From: Candidatus Saccharibacteria bacterium oral taxon 488
Lineage (GTDB): Bacteria; Patescibacteriota; Saccharimonadia; Saccharimonadales; Saccharimonadaceae
NCBI GenBank assembly: GCA_013100805.1
Contig: CP040000.1
Span: 496,001-560,000 of the forward strand
Direction: 5' to 3'
DNA length: 64,000 nucleotides
The position numbers were made by a program, and so were the translations under genes. A model generated the notes under the pieces. The model was not told the origin of the DNA. It searched no databases and worked only from the letters and a program-made list of their open reading frames with translations. Positions 49,738 to 58,620 of this stretch are shown one piece after another (within the stretch, counting starts at the first letter, position 1; each line of letters starts with the position of its first letter).

Positions 49738-51000
49738 CTATATTTTAAGTAATCGGTTAACTTTATCCATCAAGCCATGAGCGTCTTGATTACTTACCAT
49801 TGTATCATACCCAACCCGCAGCAGGCCCATCACCGTGATAAATGTGTGATCCGTGATATCACCGGTCGTATCAGTGATACCGATGACATCAGAGGGCTTG
49901 ATATGCTGAATGGTTGGCTTTTTCGTAAACGGCAGTTCCTTATACCACGGCTGACTGGCCAGTGCATCAACGAGCTGTTGCAAGCTCGCACCGCCGCCAC
50001 ACAGCAAAATTCGGTTCGGTAAATGATCAACGCTATCAAAATCACCGAGCGCCAGCTCAACGCCCGACAGCCACACCTCAAGTGTCTTATCAATCGCCCC
50101 GTCAAGTTTGCGCTTGAGGGTTGGCTTGATATACTCCTTGTCCGTATTCACCTTCAGCTTTTCCGCTTCTTTGTAACCTAGGTCAAGATCCGTCGCAATC
50201 ATCCGCGTAAAGCTCCGTCCACCGATGCCGAACATCTTGGTGCCCTCAACGCCGCCGTCATTGACAACCGCGATATCAGTCGTGCCACCACCGCAGTCGA
50301 TCAAAATCGCCGTGAAATTAGAATTCGCATCTGTACCGAGCACACTCCGGCTGACTGCAAACGGCTCGGCCGCCACGGCGATTAGCTCCAGCGCTAACTC
50401 ATCAGCCACCTTTTCCAGCGCCCCGATATGCACCATCGGCGCAAATGCCGTATAAATCTGTACCGCGACGTCCCGCCCCTGAAAGCCGATCGGGTTCGAC
50501 ACCTTGTAGCCGTCAATATGAATGCTGACCAGTGCTGAATTAACCAGCTTCACCTCGACGTCCTCGTTGCCAGTTTCCAGCGCAATCTGCGCCTGCGCCT
50601 TGCCCTGCGCCCGTTCCTGTACCTTCTCGATGATGAATTCCATCTCGGCAACGTCCAGCGGCTTATCAGGTTGTGGTCGGCGATAGCGAATGGTGTTGGT
50701 CACACCCTTGACCAGCTCACCGGCGATACCGATGATCACCCGCTTGGCCTGAACGCCGGCCTTATCCTCGGCCTCGGTCAGCGCTGCCTCGCAATTGGTC
50801 ACCACACCGGCGATATCAGCGATCGCGCCTTGATGCATGTCGCCCAGATTCTGCTGCGCCCGACCGACTCCGATGATTTCGATATCATCATCCTTGATCT
50901 CGGCAATCAGCGCCTTAATATACTCCGTACCGATGTCGAGACCGACGAGGTACTGGTGTTCATCTTTGTCTGTCTTCTTGAAAAGCCTATCTAACACCAT
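49738..51000 (-). CDS. PilM/FtsA-family actin-like ATPase
   Basis: Actin-fold ATPase that scaffolds a type IV pilus inner-membrane complex (PilM) or the divisome (FtsA). 420 aa. Phosphate-1 GLDIGTEYIKALI (20-32), phosphate-2 DCGGGTTDIAVV (about 236-247) and adenosine motif LCGGGASL (about 335-342) are present. The SHS2-like subdomain lies at about 85-200. It has a C-terminal helix DKVNRLLK that could bind the membrane. TATAAT is 10 nt before ATG, so the leader is at most 4 nt. The partner gene favours the pilus role. Confidence 0.75.
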   Translation of the reverse strand: MVLDRLFKKTDKDEHQYLVGLDIGTEYIKALIAEIKDDDIEIIGVGRAQQNLGDMHQGAIADIAGVVTNCEAALTEAEDKAGVQAKRVIIGIAGELVKGVTNTIRYRRPQPDKPLDVAEMEFIIEKVQERAQGKAQAQIALETGNEDVEVKLVNSALVSIHIDGYKVSNPIGFQGRDVAVQIYTAFAPMVHIGALEKVADELALELIAVAAEPFAVSRSVLGTDANSNFTAILIDCGGGTTDIAVVNDGGVEGTKMFGIGGRSFTRMIATDLDLGYKEAEKLKVNTDKEYIKPTLKRKLDGAIDKTLEVWLSGVELALGDFDSVDHLPNRILLCGGGASLQQLVDALASQPWYKELPFTKKPTIQHIKPSDVIGITDTTGDITDHTFITVMGLLRVGYDTMVSNQDAHGLMDKVNRLLKI

Positions 51001-51067
51001 AGTCTTTATGATTATATACCATTTGTATGTGGATTGGCTAGTTTTTTACGAGGATAACTAACCGACC

Positions 51068-52951
51068 TCAGATAAGAACAGCCTTGATCCGGCGAATCCC
51101 AGCAGCGCTGGCCTCTTCTTTGGTAATTGTAAAGCGTTTGCCACCCTCGGCCAAGACGCCGGTGTGCTGGACGTGCGGGCCGCCGCAAACTTCGAAACTA
51201 ACAATATTGTCGCCTTCACCGATGGAATAGACTTTTACTTTATCGCCGTAGCGCTCGCCAAAGGCGCCGATCGCACCCATGTCTAGCGCCTCGTCAGTCG
51301 GATAGACGGCAAAGCTGACTGGCAAATCAGCGTCAATCCACGCATTGACCTGATCTTCCACCGCTTGCTTTTCCTCTGGTGTCAATTTATCGTGATTAAA
51401 ATCAAAACGCAGGCGCTCAGCAGTGATATTGCTGCCGTGCTGCTGCAAATCCGGCGCCTTTAGAACCTTGCGCAGCGCCGCACCCAACAGGTGCGTTGCC
51501 GTGTGGTATTTGAGATGGATCGGATCGTGACCCTCCAGGCCGCCGCTAAATTGCCCTTTGCGCGCTGTCTTGGAGCGTTGGCGCTGCTCGGCCATTCGCG
51601 CATCAAATTCGGCGCGCCAATTATCAGAAAGCTTGATACCTTGTTTATAGGCCTCTTCGGTACTCAGCTCCACCGGAAAACCAAACGTATCATACAGCAT
51701 AAACAACTCTTCGCCAGTCAAGCCATCGTCGATATACTGCTGCATTTGCCTGAGACCTTTGCGCAGCGTCTGACGGAAAGCTTTTTCCTCCTTGACCAGC
51801 ACAGCGACAATACTCTCGCGGTTTTCCTTAACTTCTGGGAAATCCGCTTCATATAAATCAGCGATTACTGGTACGACTTCCTCCAGGAAATTCTGCTCGA
51901 TCCCCAGGTCAAAACTATAGCGAATCGCCCGGCGCAACAGGCGGCGCATCACGTAGCCCTGTTCCTTATTGCTCGGCACGCAGCCATCGACCGCCATAAA
52001 GGTAGCGGCCCTCAGATGATCAGCGATTACCCGCATACTTTCGGTATGTGACGCGTACTTTTTGCCGCTCAAATCCTGCAATTTCTCGACGATTGGCCAC
52101 AGCAAGCTAATCTTGAAGACATCAGGGTCGTTATTAGCGGCCGCCGCAATTCGTTCCAGGCCCGAACCATGATCAATATTTGGCTTTTCTAGTGGCTTAA
52201 ACACACCGTCCGCCACCTTTTTATAGGCCATAAAGACATTATTACCAATCTCCATAAAGCGACCGCAATCACAATTCGGATGACAATGCTCACCAAACTT
52301 CGGATCGTGCTCAATGAAGTCAAATTCATAAAACATCTCGCTATCCGGCCCACACGGATCACCAATCGGCGTGGTTTCCGGCCCACCGTTACGGCTCCAC
52401 CAGTTTTTACTGCCATCATAAAAGAAAATCCGCTCGCCTAGGCGAATGCCACGCGCTGCACCTTGCTCCTCACTACCAATGTCGGCCAGTCCCGCCTCAA
52501 TGCCTTTTTCGGCAAACTTCTGCTGCCATAACCCGGCCGCTTCAGTATCCTTGGCGATATTATATTCTGGCGCACCGATGAAACATGTCACGTATAGCCG
52601 CTGCGGATCGAGCCCAATCTCTTCGGTCAAAAACGTCCATATCCAGTCGATCTGCTCTTTCTTGAAATAATCGCCCAAACTCCAGTTACCGAGCATTTCA
52701 AAAAACGTCGTGTGGCGGTTATCACCGATATCATCAATGTCTTGGGCCCGCAAGCACGTCTGTGAATCAGCGATTCGCTTACCCTCAGGGTGTGGCTCAC
52801 CCAGCAGGTACGGGATCATTGGCTGCATGCCCGCACCAGTGAAGAGCGTGGTCGGATCGTCGGTTAGAATCAGCGGCGCGCGCCTAATGACTGCATGAGC
52901 CTGTTTGCTGTAAAAGTCGAGATATTTGAGGCGAATTTCTTGAGCGTTCAT
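51068..52951 (-). CDS. alaS: Alanyl-tRNA synthetase lacking C-Ala domain
   Basis: Charges tRNA-Ala and clears mischarged Ser/Gly. 627 aa instead of about 875. The class II catalytic core (1-245) and tRNA-recognition region (about 245-450) are present. The editing domain has HTATH near 480 and CGGPHVQHTG near 600. The protein then ends, so the DHHA1/C-Ala oligomerisation and tRNA-elbow domain is missing. TATAAT (52964-52959) stands 7 nt before ATG, so leaderless. The stop is clean with no sign of frameshift. Confidence 0.95.
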   Translation of the reverse strand: MNAQEIRLKYLDFYSKQAHAVIRRAPLILTDDPTTLFTGAGMQPMIPYLLGEPHPEGKRIADSQTCLRAQDIDDIGDNRHTTFFEMLGNWSLGDYFKKEQIDWIWTFLTEEIGLDPQRLYVTCFIGAPEYNIAKDTEAAGLWQQKFAEKGIEAGLADIGSEEQGAARGIRLGERIFFYDGSKNWWSRNGGPETTPIGDPCGPDSEMFYEFDFIEHDPKFGEHCHPNCDCGRFMEIGNNVFMAYKKVADGVFKPLEKPNIDHGSGLERIAAAANNDPDVFKISLLWPIVEKLQDLSGKKYASHTESMRVIADHLRAATFMAVDGCVPSNKEQGYVMRRLLRRAIRYSFDLGIEQNFLEEVVPVIADLYEADFPEVKENRESIVAVLVKEEKAFRQTLRKGLRQMQQYIDDGLTGEELFMLYDTFGFPVELSTEEAYKQGIKLSDNWRAEFDARMAEQRQRSKTARKGQFSGGLEGHDPIHLKYHTATHLLGAALRKVLKAPDLQQHGSNITAERLRFDFNHDKLTPEEKQAVEDQVNAWIDADLPVSFAVYPTDEALDMGAIGAFGERYGDKVKVYSIGEGDNIVSFEVCGGPHVQHTGVLAEGGKRFTITKEEASAAGIRRIKAVLI

Positions 52952-52993
52952 AGGAGCAATTATAGCACAAGTCTCCTCAGATACTCTGGATCT

Positions 52994-54523
52994 TTATGAG
53001 CGTTTTTTCCGCATCAGCAGCACTGCACCGCTGATGATGGCCGCGACCCCAGCCCCGATGGCTACCAGCAAACTCGTACCGGTATCGGCTAGTTGACTAC
53101 CTGCTCGGCCTTGCGAAGCGCCCGGCTGCCCTGGTTGACTCGGCTGACCCGGTTGGTTAGGAGCACCTGGATTACCCGGCGCTGTTGGCACAGCGTTCCA
53201 CTTAGCGTATAGCGTGAAGTTAGAATTTGGCATCGTATGGACGTTAAAGTCCCATTGCATCAGATAAGTTGGATCAGCGTACCACCCAGCAAAGGTATAG
53301 CCAGCCCGCGTCGGATCAGCCGGCCGCACCGCCTTGGCAGTGTAGGCGACCGTTTGAGATGGTACCGGTGAGCCTGAGCCGGTATCAAACGTCAGCGTGT
53401 AGGTCGGGCACTGCTTGGCATCGCCATTGATCGTCCAGCCGTGACCACCGTCGGCCACTGTCTTTTGCAGTGCTGCATGCGCCGCCTCCGCCGTACAATA
53501 TTTCAGGCCAGCCGCACCCAGCGTCACTGGTGACTTGAGTACTGCATTATTCCAGGCAGTCAGTGTTGCGTCGTAATTTTGCACCGATAGCGCCGTATTA
53601 TCAAGCATATTCGCCCCACCAGCATACGGATTACCCGTAACGTCCTGCAGCGAGGTCAGTTGCCAGCCAGCCAGCGACTGGTTGAATGCCCGCGCATTAG
53701 CCAACATCCGCACCATAGCATGTGCTTTCGTCATATTCCACAGCCCGATCGGCTGGTTGAACGAATTTGCCCACTCGAACATACTATCAGCGTATTCAAG
53801 TTTTGCAGTATTCCAGCTGGCAATTGACGAACTGCCGCCGTTATTGAACGCCCCTGCATACGCAAACATATGGCCAGCGCTCGTCACTTTTCCCATGTTC
53901 CACGAACCGATATTTTGGTTAAACTGTCCGGCGCCATGGAACATATTAGCAGTTGTCGTCACATTTGATGTATTCCATTGCCAGTTGGCACCCTCACCCT
54001 TGAGCGAGTGAGCTGTGTCGAACATACCTTGCAGGCTCGTTACGTTCGTGAGATTTGGCACGTCAGTCGCCTTGACATCCATATTCTCAGCGCCCCGAAA
54101 CGCCGAGTCCATGCTGCGCCACGCACCCGTTCCCCACTGGTCAACTGACATGATTTTCAAACGATCACCGGCATTATTCACATAAATCTGCGGGAATGTA
54201 CCGCCGATACGAATTGTGTGACGACCCTCGTCGCTGTATGTGCAGGTGTGACTACTGGTCACGCCCACAGCGTCAGGAATACCGTCATTGTTACAGTCAA
54301 CCGTATAATTATATCCCCCGCCTGTCACCGGTATAGTAAATTGATCGGTGTTTGATACGCCCGGTTTCGTGGTGTCGATCGTCATAACAAAATCCGTGTT
54401 GTTAATCGCATCAGCTTTCGCTGGCTGCGTCATCGCAAGTAGCGTCAGGCCACCAACACCAAGCATCATAACCCCTGCTGTTAGCGTCGGCAGCAGGCGC
54501 CTGCGTTGTTGTAAATATTTCAT
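52994..54523 (-). CDS. Cell-surface BspA-like protein with LADTG anchor
   Basis: 509 aa exported surface protein. Signal peptide 1-38. A region of DUF285/BspA-like repeats (about 120-320) with repeated patterns such as NMFHGAGQFNQNIGSWN, MFEWANSFNQPIGLWN and LANARAFNQSLAGW. One InlB-type B repeat (about 385-450, AGYTFAGWYADP), a Pro/Gly/Gln linker, then LADTG (478-482), a hydrophobic helix and RKKRS. It resembles a sortase substrate. Such repeats mediate adhesion in oral bacteria, so a role in binding the host bacterium is plausible. AGGGGG before ATG; promoter at 54599-54570. Confidence 0.85.
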   Translation of the reverse strand: MKYLQQRRRLLPTLTAGVMMLGVGGLTLLAMTQPAKADAINNTDFVMTIDTTKPGVSNTDQFTIPVTGGGYNYTVDCNNDGIPDAVGVTSSHTCTYSDEGRHTIRIGGTFPQIYVNNAGDRLKIMSVDQWGTGAWRSMDSAFRGAENMDVKATDVPNLTNVTSLQGMFDTAHSLKGEGANWQWNTSNVTTTANMFHGAGQFNQNIGSWNMGKVTSAGHMFAYAGAFNNGGSSSIASWNTAKLEYADSMFEWANSFNQPIGLWNMTKAHAMVRMLANARAFNQSLAGWQLTSLQDVTGNPYAGGANMLDNTALSVQNYDATLTAWNNAVLKSPVTLGAAGLKYCTAEAAHAALQKTVADGGHGWTINGDAKQCPTYTLTFDTGSGSPVPSQTVAYTAKAVRPADPTRAGYTFAGWYADPTYLMQWDFNVHTMPNSNFTLYAKWNAVPTAPGNPGAPNQPGQPSQPGQPGASQGRAGSQLADTGTSLLVAIGAGVAAIISGAVLLMRKKRS

Positions 54524-54569
54524 AAACCCCCTATTATGTTCATGTTACTTCGTTGTACTATTACCTCAA

Positions 54570-54599
54570 ATAATACGCGACTAAGCCCTCCATTGTCAA
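54570..54599 (-). promoter_or_regulatory. Promoter of surface protein
   Basis: Minus-strand perfect TTGACA (54599-54594), 18 nt, TATTAT (54575-54570). Leader about 40 nt. The -35 box touches the rpsP terminator. Confidence 0.65.
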
Positions 54600-54626
54600 G
54601 AAAATCCCGCCCTCATCGCGGGCGGG
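54600..54626 (-). terminator. Terminator of rpsP
   Basis: Minus strand CCCGCCC (54626-54620), loop of 7, GGGCGGG (54612-54606), then ATTTTC. Confidence 0.85.
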
Positions 54627-54651
54627 AAATGTCTCAGTTTATCACGTCGTA

Positions 54652-55014
54652 TTATTCAGCGCCTGACTCATCAGTATCTGACTGAACCGGCTCTTCTTTT
54701 GGCTGGTTTTTACGAAGCTTCTCTGGATTGCGGATGGCTTTGTGCTTATCAGCGGCTGGTTCTTTGACCCACTTTGGTAATGTGACGCCAGCTTCTTTCA
54801 ATAACTTAACAACACGCGGTGTTGGCTGGGCACCATTGTCCAAATATTTCTGTGCTAATTCAGCCTGAATATTTGCTGCTTTAGTGTGTGGATTGTAGCT
54901 GCCGACATACGCGACCACGCGACCGCTTGATGGATGGCGCTGCGCCTCTTGTACTGCCAGGCGGTACACCGGATAACCCTTGCGACCCAACCGTTGCAAA
55001 CGAATTGCTAGCAT
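54652..55014 (-). CDS. rpsP: 30S ribosomal protein S16
   Basis: Early-assembly protein of the 30S subunit. 120 aa; core 1-80 (MLAIRLQRLGRKGYPVYRL, then GRVVAYVGSYNP), with an extra charged tail of about 40 residues rich in Lys, Glu and Asp. AAGGAAG precedes ATG. It stands alone, away from trmD and khpA with which it is often clustered. Confidence 0.96.
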   Translation of the reverse strand: MLAIRLQRLGRKGYPVYRLAVQEAQRHPSSGRVVAYVGSYNPHTKAANIQAELAQKYLDNGAQPTPRVVKLLKEAGVTLPKWVKEPAADKHKAIRNPEKLRKNQPKEEPVQSDTDESGAE

Positions 55015-55067
55015 GTGTGATTTCTTCCTTTTCTTACAACTCTTTGATTAATGTATTACTCCTAGAG

Positions 55068-55096
55068 AGTGTACACTATTTCGCTATGTACGTCAA
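55068..55096 (-). promoter_or_regulatory. Promoter of rpsP
   Basis: Minus-strand TTGACG (55096-55091), 17 nt, TACACT (55073-55068). It lies over the end of mnmA. Confidence 0.6.
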
Positions 55097-56322
55097 TCTG
55101 TTTGAATTATCCCGCCGCCCAGACATTCCTCGCCGTCATATATCACAGCCGACTGTCCCGGTGCAACAGCACGCTGCGGTTCAGACAGCCTCACTGTCAC
55201 CTTCTCGCCAGCATCGTTATTCACACGCGCAACCTCCGCATTAATTAGCAGCGCTCGGTGCCGCACTCGGATTTGATAGATATCGTCTTTTGGCGGCTGA
55301 TTGATCCAGTGAACGTCAGCCAGTGTCAATTCTTTCCGCCACAATTTTGCATTATCAATTGAGCGGGACACGTAAACTTCATTCTTGGCCATATCTTTGC
55401 CGACGACATAGTACGGCAAACCACCGCCAACATTCAGGCCATGACGCTGCCCCAAAGTGTAAAATATCGCCCCGTCATGCCGCCCAACAACCACGCCCGT
55501 TTGCTGATCGATGATATCGCCCGGGCTAGTCTCAACATATTCTGACAAAAACTCACGAATCCCCACTTGCCCAACGAAGCAAATCCCCATCGATTCCTTT
55601 TTGCCGGCAGTCCACAAACCCCGTTCTTTAGCCATCTTACGCACCTCAGGCTTGGTAAAATCGCCGAGCGGAAACATAGTTTTTGCCAACGCCCCGGACG
55701 TCACCCGGTACAGGAAATAGGTTTGATCTTTATTGTCATCGTGAGCCCGGAGTAAGCGTGCAGCACTGGGTAATGATGGCGCTTTGACGAGCCCAGGTGT
55801 AAGCGTTGATTCGTCCTGAATCGCCGAGGACTGTCTGAACGCAGTGAGTTCCGCAGGCGACAGCGACGGATCAGCGTGAACACCATGGCGTGAGACAACC
55901 GCGCCAGAATTACCCAATACTGCACCGTCTGCTAAATGTTCAACTCGCGCATAATGCCCCGTCGCAATATACTCCGCACCCGCCGCCAACGACGCTTCCA
56001 AAAATAACTTAAACTTCACCTCTTGATTACACATCACATCAGGATTTGGCGTCCGACCCGCCTGGTATTCGCGAATCATATAGTCAACGACATTTTGCTT
56101 GTATTCTTTCTGGAAATCGAACACCTGAAAATCAATTCCCAGCCCCACTGCCACGCGCTTGGCGTCAGCCACATCTTCCGCCCACGGACAATGCATACCC
56201 GGCAAATCTTCCGACCAATTTTTCATATAGACACCAGTGACGTCGTGGCCTTGCTCAACCAATAGCGCTGCCGCTACCGACGAATCAACGCCGCCCGACA
56301 TACCGACGAACACCCGAGCCAT
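55093..56322 (-). CDS. mnmA: tRNA 2-thiouridylase
   Basis: Adds sulfur to U34 of tRNAs for Lys, Glu and Gln. 409 aa from ATG 56322; the start overlaps the ydcF stop (TGATG), and the extension to 56418 has no ribosome site. ATP loop SGGVDSS (9-15), nucleophile C98 and sulfur-carrying C248 (GICFVG). Between GHYARV and NKDQTYFL the protein has about 70 residues (125-197) instead of about 20, a Ser/Pro/Ala-rich insertion. The sulfur donor, a cysteine desulfurase, is encoded just upstream in the same operon. Confidence 0.94.
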   Translation of the reverse strand: MARVFVGMSGGVDSSVAAALLVEQGHDVTGVYMKNWSEDLPGMHCPWAEDVADAKRVAVGLGIDFQVFDFQKEYKQNVVDYMIREYQAGRTPNPDVMCNQEVKFKLFLEASLAAGAEYIATGHYARVEHLADGAVLGNSGAVVSRHGVHADPSLSPAELTAFRQSSAIQDESTLTPGLVKAPSLPSAARLLRAHDDNKDQTYFLYRVTSGALAKTMFPLGDFTKPEVRKMAKERGLWTAGKKESMGICFVGQVGIREFLSEYVETSPGDIIDQQTGVVVGRHDGAIFYTLGQRHGLNVGGGLPYYVVGKDMAKNEVYVSRSIDNAKLWRKELTLADVHWINQPPKDDIYQIRVRHRALLINAEVARVNNDAGEKVTVRLSEPQRAVAPGQSAVIYDGEECLGGGIIQTD

Positions 56323-56918
56323 CAGCGCGACACTCCCAGCGCAAACAAACCGATCCGCAGCAATTCGCCGACCGCCAGCCACCAGCCCCACGGTGTCAGC
56401 CACCACCATGTACTCCAATGCCTGTCGTGCGTTGTTGGGCGTGCCCGCAGCTCAACATTCGGCAGTTGCGCTGAAAACTCAGCCAGCGCTCGCCGCATGT
56501 GATAGCCGCTGGTAACCAGAATGACGCGTTTGATACCACGCTGCGCTATGATACCCGCCACTTCCTGGGCATTCTGCTTGGTGGTTTCTGAACGTTCGTC
56601 CATCACCAAGGCCATAGCCGGTACACCCGCCGCTTCGGCTTGTTTTCTCATGGCGGCGGCGTTAGACGGACCGGATTTATCAGCTGCAGCACCAGACAAG
56701 ATAATAGTCGGCGCCCAGCCAGCTTGATATAATTTAACCGCCTCAGCCGTGCGCGCTTCGGTATCGCCGCCACTAATAACGATGATCGCGCCCGCTTTTT
56801 GGCACTTCCCTGAGCCAGGGCGCGGACAATCTTTCAAGTCATCCGGCGATAAATAATAACTCAGGCCGACGATGACTACAGCTGCAATTAACACCAAGCC
56901 TATTAACCGATGAATCAT
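56322..56918 (-). CDS. YdcF/SanA-like DUF218 protein
   Basis: 198 aa. An N-terminal membrane helix (about 5-23), then the DUF218 alpha/beta domain: AIIVISGGDTEART (about 44-57), TIILSGAAADKSGPSNAAAM and VILVTSGYHMRRA. ElyC/SanA relatives influence envelope integrity and vancomycin tolerance, but the reaction is unknown. A hydrophobic C-terminus (WWWLTPWGWW) may be a second membrane contact. Its ATG overlaps the nifS stop (ATGA). Confidence 0.82.
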   Translation of the reverse strand: MIHRLIGLVLIAAVVIVGLSYYLSPDDLKDCPRPGSGKCQKAGAIIVISGGDTEARTAEAVKLYQAGWAPTIILSGAAADKSGPSNAAAMRKQAEAAGVPAMALVMDERSETTKQNAQEVAGIIAQRGIKRVILVTSGYHMRRALAEFSAQLPNVELRARPTTHDRHWSTWWWLTPWGWWLAVGELLRIGLFALGVSR

Positions 56919-58069
56919 CGCGTTCGCTCCTGCTCCGTACGCACTGCAGTAATAATCTCGTCCGCCACCCGCATAACTTGCGTCTCATCGTTCAGCCGCC
57001 CCAACGTCAGCCGCAGGCTACCATTAATCGCCGTATCACTCAGCCCGATCGCCGCCAAAACATGTGATCGCGTACCCGAATTAGCTGCACAAGCACTACC
57101 CGTCGCCACCAGCACACCGCGCGCTTCTAATAAAAACACTAATCGCTCGGCGTCAACACCAGGAAATGAAATATTGAGGAAATTAACTAGTGATTTTTTC
57201 TGATCAGAAGAAATAATCATGTCGGGGAAAGCCGCTGATAGTTTTTTTGCCAACACATCACGCAGTCCTCGCAGCCGTTTTACTTCACCGCTTCGATGCT
57301 TGGCGGCTAGTTCCAGCGCCGTAGCAAAGCCGACCACACCAGCCACATTTTCCGTGCCACTGCGCAGCCCCGCCTCCTGGCCGCCGCCAACGATATTTGG
57401 CTGTAGCTTGACGCCCGGCCGTATCCAAAGCAAACCAACCTGCTTCGGCCCATAAACTTTTGCCGCCGATAGCGTCAACAAATCAACACCCAATCGCTTA
57501 ATTTTCACATCGATCAGCGCTGCAGTCTGCGAGGCGTCAGTATGAAATATAAGCGGTGTTGATTCGCCATTTTCCTGGCGCCGCATGCGCTCGAGCCTTA
57601 CAACTTCCGCAATTTCTTCAATGGACTGGATATACCCGAGCTCATGATTCGCCAGCGCGATACTCATAAAACTAACATCTGGCGTCAGCAGTTTTTTGAC
57701 AGCCTGTGGATCGATGCGTCCATTTTTCATCGGCAGGATGAGCCGAACGTCCGAGCGCGCTTTTGCAGAATTGATAACCGAACTATGTTCAATCGCCGAG
57801 ACTAAACTCACGCCACCCGCCGCGGTAAACGCCAGATTGATCGACTCCGTGGCGCCAGCCGTCATCGCTAATTCATCCGCACCCACGCCCAGCACTCGCG
57901 CGATACGCGACTTTGCCTCGCGGTAGTCGCGCTTGACGGTGACCGCCGGTGCATATGGACTGGATGGATTGAAAAACTTCTCAGAAAAATACGGCCGCAT
58001 TGCCTCAATCACCAACGGATCCATCGGCGTGGCAGCAGCGTGATCAAGATATATCATAGAGGATTCCAC
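56915..58069 (-). CDS. Cysteine desulfurase (NifS/IscS type)
   Basis: PLP enzyme that takes sulfur from cysteine. 384 aa. EHSSV (His95 stacking on PLP), NHELG, DASQ, PLP lysine K204 in SAAKVYGPK (the usual His before Lys is Ala) and active C327 in GSACAANSG. GTG at 58069 is chosen: TATAAT (58082-58077) is 7 nt upstream, so leaderless. ATG four codons later has no ribosome site. With ydcF and mnmA it forms one operon, so its main client is likely tRNA thiolation. Confidence 0.9.
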   Translation of the reverse strand: MESSMIYLDHAAATPMDPLVIEAMRPYFSEKFFNPSSPYAPAVTVKRDYREAKSRIARVLGVGADELAMTAGATESINLAFTAAGGVSLVSAIEHSSVINSAKARSDVRLILPMKNGRIDPQAVKKLLTPDVSFMSIALANHELGYIQSIEEIAEVVRLERMRRQENGESTPLIFHTDASQTAALIDVKIKRLGVDLLTLSAAKVYGPKQVGLLWIRPGVKLQPNIVGGGQEAGLRSGTENVAGVVGFATALELAAKHRSGEVKRLRGLRDVLAKKLSAAFPDMIISSDQKKSLVNFLNISFPGVDAERLVFLLEARGVLVATGSACAANSGTRSHVLAAIGLSDTAINGSLRLTLGRLNDETQVMRVADEIITAVRTEQERTR

Positions 58070-58102
58070 ACATACTATTATACCAAGCAGCCCAGACGGC
58101 GA

Positions 58103-58606
58103 CTACACCAACTGTCCAGTTTTCGGATCGCGATTATATAGCTGGCGTGCTACCCGTTCATGATATTCATTAACCGCCAGCACAAAGTTTTGTAATTCCT
58201 GCCCTTCGAGGTAGTTATACTGATAATTAGGCTGAATTTTCAAGACGCCCTTCGGCTGCACCTCGTAGCGCGTCGTCAGCTCACGACGCTTGCCGTCCTT
58301 GCTCATCACTTCTTCGTGCCAAATCCACGTCGTTTTATCGAGGTTAAAGAACGTCCGCCGGACGACATGAGCCGGCTTTTCACCGAAAATCGTTGCACCA
58401 ATTTCACTCTCCAGCTGAATCAGTTCGCGCTCAGTCAATTTCTTCAGCGGCCGATCTTTACGTGTCAGTCGCAGCAGCGAGCGCGTTGATTTCGGTACCT
58501 TTGGCGTCGAGGTAGCGTGAGCAGACTTCATTGGTTTGGGTGAACGTGAAAGACGCGTATTATCCGCCAAAACGAGACCAAGGGCTTTTTTGAGAATCGT
58601 TGGCAT
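58103..58606 (-). CDS. Unknown protein, strong ribosome site
   Basis: 167 aa, not recognised. A basic, Ser/Pro-rich N-terminus (1-55) and a compact C-terminal domain (about 60-160) with FFNLDKTTWIWHEEV, YEVQPKGVLKIQ and LEGQELQNFVLAVNEYH. No signal peptide or membrane helix. A textbook AAAGGAGGTGA ribosome site lies before ATG, one of the strongest in the window. It is the last gene of a run after tatD and the 121-aa unknown. Confidence 0.7.
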   Translation of the reverse strand: MPTILKKALGLVLADNTRLSRSPKPMKSAHATSTPKVPKSTRSLLRLTRKDRPLKKLTERELIQLESEIGATIFGEKPAHVVRRTFFNLDKTTWIWHEEVMSKDGKRRELTTRYEVQPKGVLKIQPNYQYNYLEGQELQNFVLAVNEYHERVARQLYNRDPKTGQLV

Positions 58607-58620
58607 AAATCACCTCCTTT

